Source of the DNA: Pampus argenteus | Lineage: Eukaryota > Chordata > Actinopteri > Scombriformes > Stromateidae | Length of the DNA stretch: 64,000 bases | Assembly: GCA_036937835.1 (NCBI GenBank) | Contig: CM072880.1 | Coordinates: forward strand, 11,104,501-11,168,500 | Direction of reading: 5' to 3' | Part shown: in pieces, positions 43,023 through 56,600 of the stretch | How the letters are laid out: every line of letters starts with the position of its first letter | Numbering within the stretch: position 1 is the stretch's first letter | Notes under the pieces: model-generated | Database searches by the model: none | Told to the model about the DNA's origin: nothing | What the model saw: the letters and a program-made list of their open reading frames with translations, nothing else | Translations under genes and position numbers: made by a program

Positions 43023-44643
43023 AAAGAGCGAGAAAGAGAGAGTGCATTTGTGAACATGTGTGAACTTGGATAATTGTCAATGTCAGTTTGAATACTACAT
43101 ATTCCTACCTGTGATATTTAATGCATATGTGTTGAGAGTGCATGTGTGTGCGCTGTCATTAATATAAATAATAGTTTCTATAATAAAAATCTAAAATACA
43201 GCGGCCCGTTTCCCAAAAGCATTTTAATCATAAAACAATTGTCATATACATCTTATGAATCTTAGCTGGGCTTTAGACTGAAAACATCACATTCAGTCAG
43301 TACATGTGGCTGGGTTGGTGGTGGTGGTGGGGGGTGTCCTTTAGTCACTGGTGATGCAGTGAAATATGATCCATGAAGTCCACTTGGACAAACAGATTCA
43401 TGCCTTTAAAAGATTATCAATGGTGTGTAATACTGTAAGACAGCTTATGTTAAGTAACACTAAGTAACGCTCTTGAACAGGCCGTATTATGCCTTTCGTT
43501 ATTTACATGTTTTTTCTACTTTCAAGGCGAGCTGACGTCATCTTGTGACAGATTTTTTTCGGCGGTCATCAGCTCCAGGCACAGCACAGCGTGCACAGGC
43601 CTAACTGTTACTAATTGTTACTGTAGCAACTTGCAGCAACAGTGTTTTTAGCATTGCAGTTGGCCTCAGGAGCTGAAATCTAGTTATGGTAAGGGGCGTT
43701 ACAGTTCCGATACGCTCTAAGCAGTTGGCCAATCCCAACGAATTGAGCTTTTGGATGGGGCGGGGGGGGGCAGTAGTCAAGACCCTTTTCAAGCTGAGCA
43801 AGACAGAGGGTGATGCTCATGGCCTGTACAGCTGTAACTAGGTGCTTTTTGACCATAAAAACATGCACATGAAGTGGGGCCCAGGTCATTAGATCTGTTG
43901 AGGCAACTGCTGAAGTCTAGGATACTTACTGTAACGCCAATACAATGCACACGTTGCTTTTTAAGCTTTTTATAATATCAGTAATGTTTAATCTTAAATA
44001 ATCTTCAATATTTAATCAGCCTGTGTTCAATAGCTAAAAATGTAATGTGAATTGCATTAGTTCTAGGACATCTGACAGATGGAGGATGACACTCAGACAT
44101 TAATGTGTTTAATAAAATGTATTTTAAAATATTCGGATTAGAAGAAGAAAGAAAAAGTCGAAGGTGTGTCACGTATGGTGTGTTTTATCCTCCTTTGTCT
44201 AAAAACAGATCAGGACTGAGTGGGCCTGGTTCCTGCTCCCGATGTCTGTCTGACCGAGCCCGCTTGGCCCTCCGCATGCTGCCGTCTGAGCTGGGTCTTC
44301 CGTTGCTGGGGCAACAACAACTGCATAGCTGGTGTGGTTCAGTTCGGCAGCTCAGCCTCATTATGCTGCTGCTGGCTTTGATGTGGTTTGTGAGGCTCTA
44401 CCTGCATTACTGCAGCCAGTGGCTCTACCTCCAGGCCATAGCGGTTCCTGTCAACAAGTGAGTTTGCTTCCTTTGATACGCCCTGCGTGCGCACACACTC
44501 ACACACACAACCACACACACACATAGAAGGGTGGGGGGAGCATATGGATACACATGCACACACAAAAAGCAGAACTACATAGACACTTTTTAGCACACAC
44601 ATTGCTGCTGACAGATACATACATAGATTGCTGACGCACATAT

Positions 44644-44683
<40 letters not shown>

Positions 44684-47600
44684 ATAATTCATTACACAAC
44701 AGACATGCATGTAAGCTCAGAAACACACTAATGCGATGTGGACGGGATATGGAGCAGAGCAGAGAATGGGGATGTGCATTGTCTTTGCATTGTGTGTGTG
44801 TGTGTGTGTGTGTGTGTTGGCAAACACATACTGGATACACCCAAATCATCTGTTTGGAATCCCCCCATTAACATTTTAACAAGACTCTCTCAATATTAAC
44901 AAACAATTGCTGGGGGAGTTTGTTGATTTCACCGCACAGCTCTATGTCCCAAAAGGCTACATTATTTGGAAGGAATTTATTGTTATTTTTTGGTACACAG
45001 CATTGAGAATAAACAGCAATAAGATACCACAGACCTGTTAAATCACATCTCATTGGCATATGGTGCTGATTTAATTCATCACAATAAAAAGCGCTGGCTG
45101 CAAACATGCATACAAGCAGGTTTTTATTACAATAGCATGGGGGTGCAAACATCACACGTTAAATCATGGAAAGTGACTGAAAGGATGGCAAAAAAGGGAG
45201 AAAAAAAATGTGGCTGAATGGGGGGGGGGAGGAGGATGGACTGAGGGTGCGGATAAGAGGTGAAAAAACAAAAATGCGAAAACATAGGGGGTCAACATTG
45301 GATGACAACTTCCACATGTCCGAATCTGCTGGTCTCCCTTCGAGCATTTCTCTCTCCATGCCATGGCCAGAGCTGCTGGTGCAAAGTGAGAGAGACCATG
45401 AGTGACATCAGAGTGGCGAGTGTGATGACAGGCTTCCCTCCCCGTTTGTTTCTAGCTCAAGCTTACTTCTCTACTAGTCTCTATCTCTCTCTTACTCCTA
45501 ATCCATCCCACAACATTAGTGGACAACAAAGTGGGCGATTTCCCAAAAGTATCACAAATGAAAGTGACCTCTTGTGCGTGTTGTATTAATATTTATGCTA
45601 ACACATTAATGTGTGAGCAGCATTTTGTGTAGCTAATGTTGGCGATCATTGTTCTCTCAGAAATGTAGATATAAATACTAACATATAATGAAAATACTCC
45701 AAAGTAACTGATTTAACTGCAGTCCGTCAGTAAATGCACTTCCACCACTAATCGAGATCCACATTGCTTGGCTATGGCACTTGCTACAGACCATTACAAA
45801 ATACCACTTTTATTTATTTATTTTTTTATATTTAATCCAATGTGACATTTGAAGACACATTTTTTTTTAAATGTTGCTTGCCACTGTTATATGGAATAAG
45901 GCAATGTCCAAATGCAGTAGGGTTCATCCTATTATATAAAGATTCCCTATAAATTAAATATTCTCCTTTCATTCTTGGAATGAGATTTAACAATGCAATT
46001 TATAAGCAAAATAAAAAAAATAACCTAAAATAAACTTGCTGTGCTGGCCATCCAGTGAGTTAATCTTTTGGAAATTAGGAGATTTGCTTCAGATAAAACA
46101 CCAATGGACCTCTTCAGTCAGATTAATGAACAGAATCTGAAAGGCGCTTGACTTTTAGAGCAAATCAGATGGGAATTAATGAGCAAAAACTGCACCTCTC
46201 CTCTCTCGCCATTGGTTCTAACTCCTCTTGACTGATGGGACGATTAAGAAACTTATGAGGCTTGCTGTAAATGGAGAGTCTCACTTACAATTGGCTGCTT
46301 TGAAAGCTCTCATGTAACACCACAGGTGATAATGTGCTTACTTGTAGAATGAAGGAATTTGATTTTTATACTTTGATAGATTTTACCCATTTTACATGAT
46401 ATATATAATATATATATCATGTAAAAAGGGTAAAATATATTAAATATATATATATATACACTCACAAACACACTATACACATACCTTTGTTTCCTCTCCC
46501 ACCAGATTCCAGTTCCACGCACACACTGTGGACCTCGTATACCAGAGTTCTTTGCTCCACACCCGGGAGGAGCTGGTGATGGTGGTGGTGGGTCCCCTGA
46601 CCTTGAACGCAGTAACGTTCCTGCTGGTTCTGATCAGATGGGGCTGTCAACAGATATTTGGCTCACTCCCTTCCTTCACGTCAAAGTTTATCATGGCTCA
46701 GGGAGTGTGGACAGTCCTCAACCCCCTGGCAGTCTTTGCAGTGGACGCCGTCCTCGGGGTAAGTCACTTAAAAATAACTTGGGCACTTGTGCACTTTAAA
46801 TAGGAGTTCACTTTATCTTGGCAAAGTGACTTTATATTACAAGGGGGGGTGGGGGGTGGTAAGGAAATGTGCAAGGTTAGATGGGCATCTTTTTTGGCAG
46901 TAGGATGGATTTTGTCAGTGAGAGAGACTGAAATGATTTTAACTGTTCAGAGTTATGAATCATTTGATGTCCTTGTTGAAATCAAAACCTACTTTAAAGG
47001 CATTGTAAAACTTATTTCTCACCAAATACTATATTTTTTATATTCATGTGAATGATGTATATAGGAGATGCATAAGATGTGAGAGGTACACAGAGAGCCA
47101 AAATGTATGTTACGTCATCATGCCATGAGCTTTCCCTTTAATACATCCAACAGTTCTCATGTGCAGATTTGTCTGTTTTTTTTTTTGTTGTTTTTTCTAT
47201 TAATCTTTGTCTTCTCAGCGTCTTGCCTACAGTCCAGACACACCAGTGGGTGATGCAGCCAAGCTTTACTGGCATTTCTATCGAGCTGACCAATCAGGTG
47301 CAGCGGGGGCGGTCATCACTCTTTTCCTCTACGCAGTACTTCTCCTTCTATCCATCACTATCCTTTTCATATACCTGCTCAGGTAAGACACTTCTCTCTT
47401 AGCATGCATGTCAGTGCATGGCAGTACTAAGAATTTTCACATTATATCACTGATGAAAAACACAGTGGTGAACAAGCATCCTCGGTCCCATAAATTTTAT
47501 TTTTTTTAAAGTGATGCATCCTGTAGGGCCGGTCCACCAATGAAAAAGAAAGACCCTCTCTGAAACACTCTGGCCCTCACCATTCAGAAATAACTGCCAG

Positions 47601-50600
47601 TTCCATCCCATTTCTGTTGACAGAAATAACAAAAGAAAATGAAAAAAAAAAAATGCTGATCTGATCATCAACCTCATATCTACCCACAGACATGCACTCA
47701 CACACACATTCAGTTATTGGACACAAAGGCAGGTACCACACAGTTACCTTTTTGAACATACCATACTCTGCAATTGGTTGGAAAATTGAAAGTGTTTCTA
47801 ATATAAAAGTTAGATATGTTTTGATATAGCGTGATTATGTAACCCTCTCACGTTATCCGATTATGAATGTTTTGCATGGTTGGTTTCACTGAATGTTTCA
47901 TTCATATTGAATTGGACCGCATATATACGGTGATAAACAGAAACACTATCATAAAGAAGTGTGTGTTCCACTTATGTCTTGCAGATTAAGGTCAGCTATG
48001 CTGAAGCATTTACTTGTTAGGTTTGTATATTGTGATTTTGCATCTTAGACTGGTTTAAGAAGTGTTTTACCAAGTGTTCATGTGCTTTATAGAGCTGCTA
48101 AAAACTGTTGAGTCAAACATTGTCCTTTTTTTTAAGTTTTACAAAATCACAGAAGAATGGCACAGCATTGAAATGTGATGGTGGACTTAAATATACACTG
48201 CAGAACTATTGATTCAGAATTTTCATCAGAAAAGATGAGTATTACACTTTTTTAGAAAATAGAAGGACATCATTTTTTAGCAGCATGGAGGTAGAAAAGT
48301 AGAAGGGCGGGTTATAAATGACTGAATAATGTAACTCGGTATTCATCCAAGGTGTGTTCCCACCCTCATATAAAACCAAATTCCATTAACAGCTCAAAAT
48401 GTAAGAAAACCTTATTGAATTAATCAGTTTGAGATTGGCGGCCAAGGAGAGGGTGCCATCTAATTTCAGTAAGCGGGGCGCTTATCGGGCTCCAGCTAAA
48501 TGGACAATATTAAAACAGCAGCCGGGAATAATGACTTCTGCCACTCAACCGCCACACGGGTTTGTATTGAATGTAGGCCACGAGGCTGAAGCAAGCCTGA
48601 TAATTTTATGGGTTACAGTTTCCTATTGGCTGCAAGGAAGGGGCTCTGACACAGAGCGTGACCTATTTCTAAAAAAAATGCCTCGGGCTATATGTATAGA
48701 TAGAATGGACTGTTATCCTTTTTTTAATTACATTTTAAGCAGCCTTTATTCAGTGGCTGCAGAAATACATATCAGTGAATGGTTTTACACCTCTGTCCTC
48801 TTTGAAACTTTACAAACACCAGAAACGGTGACGTGACATTGACAGTGGTTTTACATGCAAATCATGACAAGCTTTAAGACTTAGTTTGCGTTCCCTACTC
48901 AGTTACGCTGTGCCTACATGTGTTTCTCCTTTTTGTGTATGTGTGGGTTTCTGTGTAGTGAAGTGTATTACCTATACAAGTTAGCATGTGTATATTCAGT
49001 ATTTGCATACAGTATACTGTAAACAGGCACTCAGGGGTTAGGGGGCAGTAAGACTTGTGTGCTGCAGTCCAATTTCTCATTAACCACTTCTCCTTAAAAG
49101 GAAAACTCTATTTACTTTGTTATAGACAATTAATTGATTGATTAATTAAAATAAATCAGCAGATGAATCAATAGTAAAAAATAATCCTAATTTGCAGCCC
49201 TAATTATATCTAAAGACTCATGTGCATTTAATTCAGCTCAAAAATACATTTTCCTTCTTTATCCATGGTTATGGGGTCATATATATATGTTTAAATATAC
49301 TCCATATAGTAACAGATGTCGTTACGGTGACGCCTATATTGAAGAAGAACCGAGGAGAGAATTTTATCGTCCAGGTCACGTCCCAGATATAAGTAACACA
49401 TACTTATATTCAGAGCACTTCCAACACCAAGGAAATAAGCCTGTTTTGAAGCACAAAGATGCAAAGATGGAGAATTCCTCCAAGAGACTGACCGCATTAA
49501 TGAATGAGAAGCACAATTCAAGTGTAGGATGAAAATGAATGCATGCTATCCCTGTGTGTGAGGTCAAGATTCTACAAACATCCGTCTCCCAAGAGTGATG
49601 GAGAATGATGCTGAGTTCAAAGCTCTGTGCCAGCGTCTTGTATAAATCCCCCATCTCCTTGATGTTGGTTTTATTTGAGAGTTGATTACCCTCTGACAGG
49701 CTAGAATCTCTATGGAAGGGCACAAGGTCTGCCGGTTTTGATGGTCAGCCAAGGCATTTGTTTACAGACATGGTGATTCTTTTTTAGGGCTTAGCTGCAT
49801 GCACCCTTGTGTGGCAAAAGAAAAAAAATAATAATAATAATAACACCACTTTGGTAATATGCACTCATCTGGAGGTATGAATCAATATGCTGTGTCGAAC
49901 GTTTTCTTGTGACTCAGGTCGGGCTCTCCAGACGCATCTGTGCAACCAGCACATCCATTGTATCTGCCATCTTTGAAGCTCAGCATCTGACTCCCACACA
50001 TTATAACAGATGTACAACCACGCAGACACACAGATGAACAGAGACATCGCTACAGTTAGCTTGTGTTAACAAAGTGCTTCCCACTCACAGGCCAATTTGT
50101 TTGATTTCTTTTGCTCTTTTATTGCATTTGTATTGATGCATTAGACGTTAGCGTTGGACTAAGAATGTGCTTTTTGTAATCAATGGAAGTTTCATGTTCT
50201 CCCATAGAATCGGGATTATTGTTACTTGACCTGTTTTATTAAAGGCAAACAATATGACAGTAAAAACAGGACATGATGCAGTTTGACACAGAGGTAAATT
50301 TATCTTCTTTGACACAAGGCAAAGATGCTTGTTTTGCCTTACTTTGACATTTGACCCCATGTAACCTTTACAGAGTAGAGACCGTGATTCAGTATGGCAT
50401 CACTCTTCCAGTTCTCCCTCCTCACTTTTTTTTCCTCACACCACACCTTCCAGATTTCACAATGATGGTCGCATGCTGGACGTCTTCCAGAGGCTCACGG
50501 CGAAGGAGGGGACCTACTTCCTGCCTCAAGACCTGGAGCTGTCCAATCAGGAGTTGAGCTACATTGTCAAGAAGGCGGAGCAGTGGAGAGGATTCAATGG

Positions 50601-53600
50601 GGAGAGGCGCAAGGTAAGCAACTCACGCAACAGTGCGACCTGTTCTCCTGTCTCTCTAGACAGTGCTCTCCTCCTCAAACGCTTTGTGATTAATTGGGCT
50701 AATGGCTGTTTTCTTAATGACAGAATGAGCTAAAAGGTCATTGATACTAATCTATTAGATTGGCCTGTGTAAAGCGGATAAATTAAAGTTGGTTGTTAGT
50801 AAGCCAGGAGATTTAAGTCATGGCTGGGACGGGATCAATCATGGCAGCCATGATGGTATCAGTCTGTCCATCATTACCAGATTCAATCTGGTCACTTTAA
50901 CGGAGATATTACGTCCGAGCGGATGTATAGAATGGGCTGATTTTATATCATTAAATTTTCCTTAGTTACATTTCAGAAAGCTGAGAATTCATCTCAGAGG
51001 TCTTTAGCTTCATTCTAATTAGTACAAGATAATTACCAAAACAGAAACTCGGCTAGCAGGCTGCCTGATTAGTCTGTGGAAACCAATTTCCGAAGATATT
51101 TCATTAAAGAAAGACTGCTCAATCAACACACACGCGAGGATGCATGTGCACATGGTATACTGGGCATTACCTTAATGTGAACTGAGCACGGACAACTTGG
51201 TGTCAGGGGGGTGCAGGATTTCAGTTTGCATAAATGCAGGTCCCCATGAAATGACTGTCGCTGGAGTGTTTGCTGCCTCATGTTTGACAGCCCAGCGCAG
51301 GTCGATGGTGATGACACAGGGTAGGGCAGTGCATTAGCACCAAGCCTGCACCTAATGTAGAATCTTTGCATAGTGATTGGAAATGTGAGTTTTTAAGATA
51401 AGGAAAACAGAACGCAGCGATCAAACTGAAGCCCCTTTTTTTAATTTAGGATTTTGTTAGTGGCACACATCGCTTGGTGTTCTCCATGTTCATTAACTCT
51501 CTTGCTCTTTGCTTAGCATAAGTTCATAAGGCTATTGAGGGGGACTGTGATGGGGACGGGAGTGATGCTCCATTTCGTCTGACAGGGGAGCAAAAGCAGG
51601 CTGAAGCATGTTTTGTTTTGTAAGGGGTCAAAGTAGTTAATAATAGTATTATTGTAAACATAATGTGATACGTCCTATGTGTAGAATATTGAAGAATACT
51701 GTTCGTGTTGTTAGTACTTACATAGGTAACATTTCAACAATGTAAACTGAACTCACAAGATACAATAATTATGTGTCCTTGGCTACATCCATAAAGTGTT
51801 AAACTTTTTTTTTTTTTATTTTTTTAAGTCTTGTAAGTCTTAATGAACTGCAACCCTGGCTCAGAGAGGTGACTACGCTACCGCTAACGGGATGATGATG
51901 GACCTGTTTATTGGTAGAAAATTGAACTTTCCCACGTTTGGAGACTTTGAAAGAAATTACACCCCTTAAGTCTGTGATTAAGAAAATGCTTCATTTAGCT
52001 GCTGATGGCCTCTTGCTGTGGTGGCATGGTTAAATCACCCTTACTTTACTGCATATCTTCCTCCACAGCAACAATTACAGCATACATATTGTCCCTAATT
52101 TGGTGTTATTAAACTGATAAAATGATAACACGTTAACACATTTTCCAGCGTGATGAAAATTTAGGGTTATTGGATTTTATGATTTTTACATTATTCAAGC
52201 GGGCCATTTTTCATCAAAATAAGATGGGCCTTGCCATTATTTCATAATTATTGTAACAATTTCTCCTGTGAAAAGGGTCACTTTCCTAACTCAGCAAAGA
52301 CATATCCCTATTAGACTAATTTGCCTACATGCAAATTTTTGTCATTTTACCCTCATTAACTATTTATCATAGACAGGAAAAAAAAAATATATTCATGAAG
52401 GCGAGGAAAGGAGCAGCCCGACAGAGCTGAAACTAATATTTTGCAACTCTAATGATTTTTTGCATCCTTAATTAGATAGAATAACGTTGATATGATTAGG
52501 TCAGGATGTAGTGTTTTTCATTAAAAATACATTTCAGAAACTGTATTCCAAATGTGCCCTTGCAATTAAATAATGAATCTGATGCATTCCTTATTACGGA
52601 CCCAATTAATATCAGAGGCAAGGGCGTAATTTTAATAACAGTGGGCCACGAGGCCTTCATTAGCTGAGTGAGAGAAAGGAGGGATGAGGAGAAGGAAAAC
52701 AAGGCACTCAGAGGAACAGCAGCAGTCTGATATTGAGCCAATTTTAGAAAGTTATTGAACAGAACACTCTTAAAAGGATAGAGTATGACATTTTCAACAA
52801 ATCATATCTGGGGCAAACAGGAACTGCAAAAAACCTCTTGTTTGTTTTACCCTAATTTGATACCAGTTGTATGTCAGTTGTCAGATAGGGCAACTGAAAA
52901 TAGAAAATCATTTAGTCTTTTAAGGTTAATTGGGTACTTATGGTAGGTTACAACATAACAAAACACACACGACTGTAGCAGCAGTTGAGCCTGGATCACA
53001 AGTAGCAACTAGTTGCTTTTGACTGCACATCAGTCGGGAAACTTTCCACAGACACAGACAGTTAGAAATCTAGCAGCCACTTTGCACCATGCTTAACCAG
53101 GCAACATATGTACAAGGAACAGGTTGTACAATTCTACATCAAAGGAGGAAATGTTAACAAAGAGACAATCATCAGAGGTTTTATGGAAAAAAATAAATAA
53201 AAAAAGATTAGATAACACAAGTAAAACAAAAAGTGAGATGATTATAATCAATTAATTATAATCAAAACTAGTTTTAGTATGGATTTGCTGTGCTGTAACT
53301 CTCTCTGACGCCGTATCTCCCCGCAGCACTGAAACAATAAAAAAAGAATCCACATTCAATAATCAACCTGCAAATGGCCTATTATTATCAAACTTGTAAT
53401 TTTCACAAGGCAGCCATAAAACATAATCTAATTTTTACTTTCTCCCCAATTAACTTTATATTATAGATTCCTCCGTGCCATATGATCATTTGAGTTGCTT
53501 CCAGGTTTTTAAATATTACTCTCAGGTTAAGATGTCAGCAATAGAGCTTCCTGGCTACGCAAAGTGGGTCGAGGACCTATCTACCAGTGCGCCTTTTAAT

Positions 53601-56600
53601 TTGATCTCAGGAAGGAAGGAAAAAAGAACGAGTTTCCGTCAAAGACCATTAGCCTCAAGTGTTGTGGGTAACAGCTGAGAGAGGGTGTTAGCTCATTCAC
53701 CAATTATGACATTTATTTATTTATTTTTTTAATTGAAATTCTTTAAGACTTAGCTCACACTTTTTGTTCCCCACTGTTTTTTGTTTTTTTTTACTTATGA
53801 AGCAAACATCACATCTTTTACATGCTTTTTGTGCTTTTCCATTCTTGCTTCAACCACAAGAGAAATAGTTTGGGAAGAATTATTAAAATAGTTCTAATAT
53901 ATAGTACTTATGATCAGTGAGTGATGTCACTTCACTTCAACCACACTTCACCTTCTTAATGGTGAAGTGTGGTTGAAGTGGACTGCTCTGAAATGATCCA
54001 GATGATCCAACATGTAAAGAAATACACATTTTTGCCATTCGGCTTCATGGTTTTAGGGCTCTGTGTGCGTGCTTCTGTCACCATTTTTGCAGCACGTGTT
54101 TACAACGGTTAAAAAAAGCCTGTAGAATAAGCTTCGGTAGGCCACTGTCAACACTGCAGCATGCATGTCAACAAGAGGCAAATTTGTACAAAATGAAACA
54201 AACAAGAATCTTCACATTTCCTCCTCTTTTAATGCTATCGCGCTCTGAGCTACTGAGTGTGCTAGCATGCTCCACCATCATACTAGTGGTTCAGTAATGA
54301 GCCCCATTAATTATGTAAAGGCAGTGATGCAGATGGACCTAATTAATTGTCTCCCGTCACCCCCTGATTACTGTACCTGGAAGGGAGGTGTTAATTTCTG
54401 TAATACTTAAGCAGGTACGCAAACTGTTTTGTCAGATCCACCGCCATGACAATGACATAGTAGAGCACCAGCTTACCCACTGCAAAGCTCTTTAAGGAAA
54501 GTTACCCAGTGGTGGTTGTGGTAGTGACATTGTGATAATTGAAGGAGAGAGGGACAGATTAAAAGAAGCAGAGAAGCAGGGAGAGAGGGAGAGAGAGAAG
54601 GGGGTTTGTGTGGTGGCCCTGGAGATGTTTTCGCAACCTGATTGCATCAACATTTGCGTTCCTTCATGCCGTTTGTCTCCGTATGTCTAGGTAATGGGTT
54701 ACCAGCGGGCAAGTTTGGGAACACCCAAGGTGCTTTGCAGCAACAGCAGCATGGTTGGTGGGGAGTAAACCTGTTGAGAGTCAAACAGCACAGATTGGAG
54801 TGGCAATGATAACGAGAGTCTGGAAGGCTGGCTGTTAATCATATGAGATGCGTTCTCCGTCTTAATTTACAGCCGTGACATGATGGCAACACCTGACCAG
54901 AAGTGGGTAGTTGTCATCATCTTTCCCACTAATTACCTATAGACAAAAAAAAAACATATGCAATAGTTACTTCGAAAATATTCTATATTGCCTTGTCTTT
55001 TAGACAAAATAATATAATGTAGATACATTGGGTTCAAAACATGCCACCAATATCTATATTTTGATGTATTTTGATGTTATTAATGTTATAAAATCTATAT
55101 GGTCTCTGAACTCTCTCCAATAAAGCATTTTAGTTTATTTACACAACAATGAACATTATTCTCATGACACAGCACTTCACCTGGTTTATTCACCAGCCTT
55201 GCTGTGCAAATAGTACAGTAAGGAGAGTAAGAGGCCACCTGGGATGCAAATCTAAGCTAAAGTAAAGGAAGAAGAAGCTTTGGGAAGGAAGACAGACAGA
55301 GGGAGCAGTGAGCCGTGACAGGATACACAGGATCCGCTGTCACATAACAATAGAACCCTCAGCTCCTCAACAGGAACCCATAACAGCAACACGGGAACGC
55401 TAAGAGAAGAGAGAACAACCTGAGTGCTTTAGTGGAATAGGAAAGGTTGTCTAGAGTCAGAGGGCAACTCTTGGGCTATGGTGTCTGTGTATGTATGTAA
55501 GCATAGGGTCACAGGGACCCCCCACCCCACCCCACCCCCCACTAGCCTCTACCAAAGAGCAATGTGGTCTTTGGTGTGGTGTGTATGCATGTGTGTATTC
55601 ATGTTCGCGCATGCGTGTGTGTGTCATCCACATTTTTATGTGGGAGTACATGCATGCAAACCTTTTTGTGTGACTGCATGTGTGCATGTCACATTAGAGT
55701 GGCTTCTTCAATTACAGCGGATGTTTTTTTTTTCTTTTAGTGGACAGCGCTGAGGGCCCCAGTGGCCTGAGGCAATAGCAAGCAGGCAGGCAGGCAAGGA
55801 CAGGAGCGACGTTGCAGCAAGCACAGCATCCAAAGTCACAGCGTTAGGGAGCTCAATATGAGATATGACTGCAAAGGCTACATGCCTGCGTTCCTGAAAA
55901 GGTCATAGACTTTACTGGGCACTGGGCAGTAATGTGTGAAAGTGGTGCACAGTGGTAAAAAAAGAAATAAAAAAAAGATAAAGCTCAAACACATGTACGC
56001 TCTCACCTCTTTTTATCGACACAAATACAAAGCACGGTAACAATCAGCATTTTCACTCTTATATTGTACAGGGTGCTGGTAAGGATCATCTGACAGAAAA
56101 GGCTCATCGGAAAGAAGAAAGGGACTGCCAAAATGCAGCCGGGACTCTAAAATTTAATTAATTAATTTTTCAATCAAAATTACAAATCTGATCTGGATTA
56201 AAAGGACACAGTTTGGGACACAGAAAGAGTTAAGACAAACTGACCTCTCCTATTAAAGGTAATGCACAAAAAGAAAAATACAAAACAAGTACTGTATGAT
56301 AAATGTTGTCTCTGAGGGGACCCCGGTTTAGTGCTAAAATATCTATATTGTACATAATACCTAAAAGAACAAACAGAGAGAACAACAAGGACATTTTAAC
56401 ACAGACTTTACCCCCCGATGACAATTAACTTCATTGCATCCACTTTCCTTCATTAAACACATATATATATATTTTCATATTGTACAGCAACATCATGCTC
56501 CCTCATCATATTCTACCTTCTTTTGTGTCGAGATCTGTCTCCAGGTCCATTTTGAACTCTGGCTTGAATCACCTATGGGAGATGACCTGCTCTCAATTAG

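Larger units (their letters stand above)
32155..44208 (+). other. ofcc1: ofcc1 intron 16 (12 kb)
   Basis: The largest intron; exon 16 (phase 2) joins exon 17 directly. It holds TG/GA repeats (32912-32963), CA repeats (35784-35823), (AT)n (37133-37188), long pyrimidine tandem tracts (37300-37480), a (TCCTC)n tract (42787-42868), (TG)n (42985-43019), several poly-T runs, an ATTA cluster (35125-35164) and repeat-free blocks at 38420-39240 and 40830-41660. No exon with usable phase was found. Confidence 0.8.
44458..46505 (+). other. ofcc1: ofcc1 intron 17
   Basis: 2.0 kb. CA/TG repeats at 44492-44522, 44645-44679 and 44791-44817, a G-run at 45221-45229, a repeat-poor block at 45850-46320, and a 55-base near-perfect palindrome at 46381-46435 just before the exon 18 acceptor. 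Confidence 0.88.
50614..56544 (+). other. ofcc1: ofcc1 intron 20
   Basis: 5.9 kb if exon 21 is right. Mostly repeat-poor AT-rich DNA with candidate regulatory blocks (50690-51120, 51950-52750, 54230-54460), a perfect 20-bp hairpin (53933-53980), GA-rich DNA (54543-54602), a C-rich patch (55519-55542) and TG-rich DNA (55577-55625). A strong acceptor at 55740 would lead to a short alternative C-terminus. Confidence 0.6.

Noticed and set aside
42746..43080. Minus-strand frames of Arg/Gly/Glu and His/Thr repeats
   Set aside because: Direct translation of the (TCCTC)n and (TG)n tracts.
53460..53678. Acceptor ATTATAG followed by a 67-codon frame in intron 20
   Set aside because: In exon 20's phase it stops after eight codons; the open frame needs another phase.
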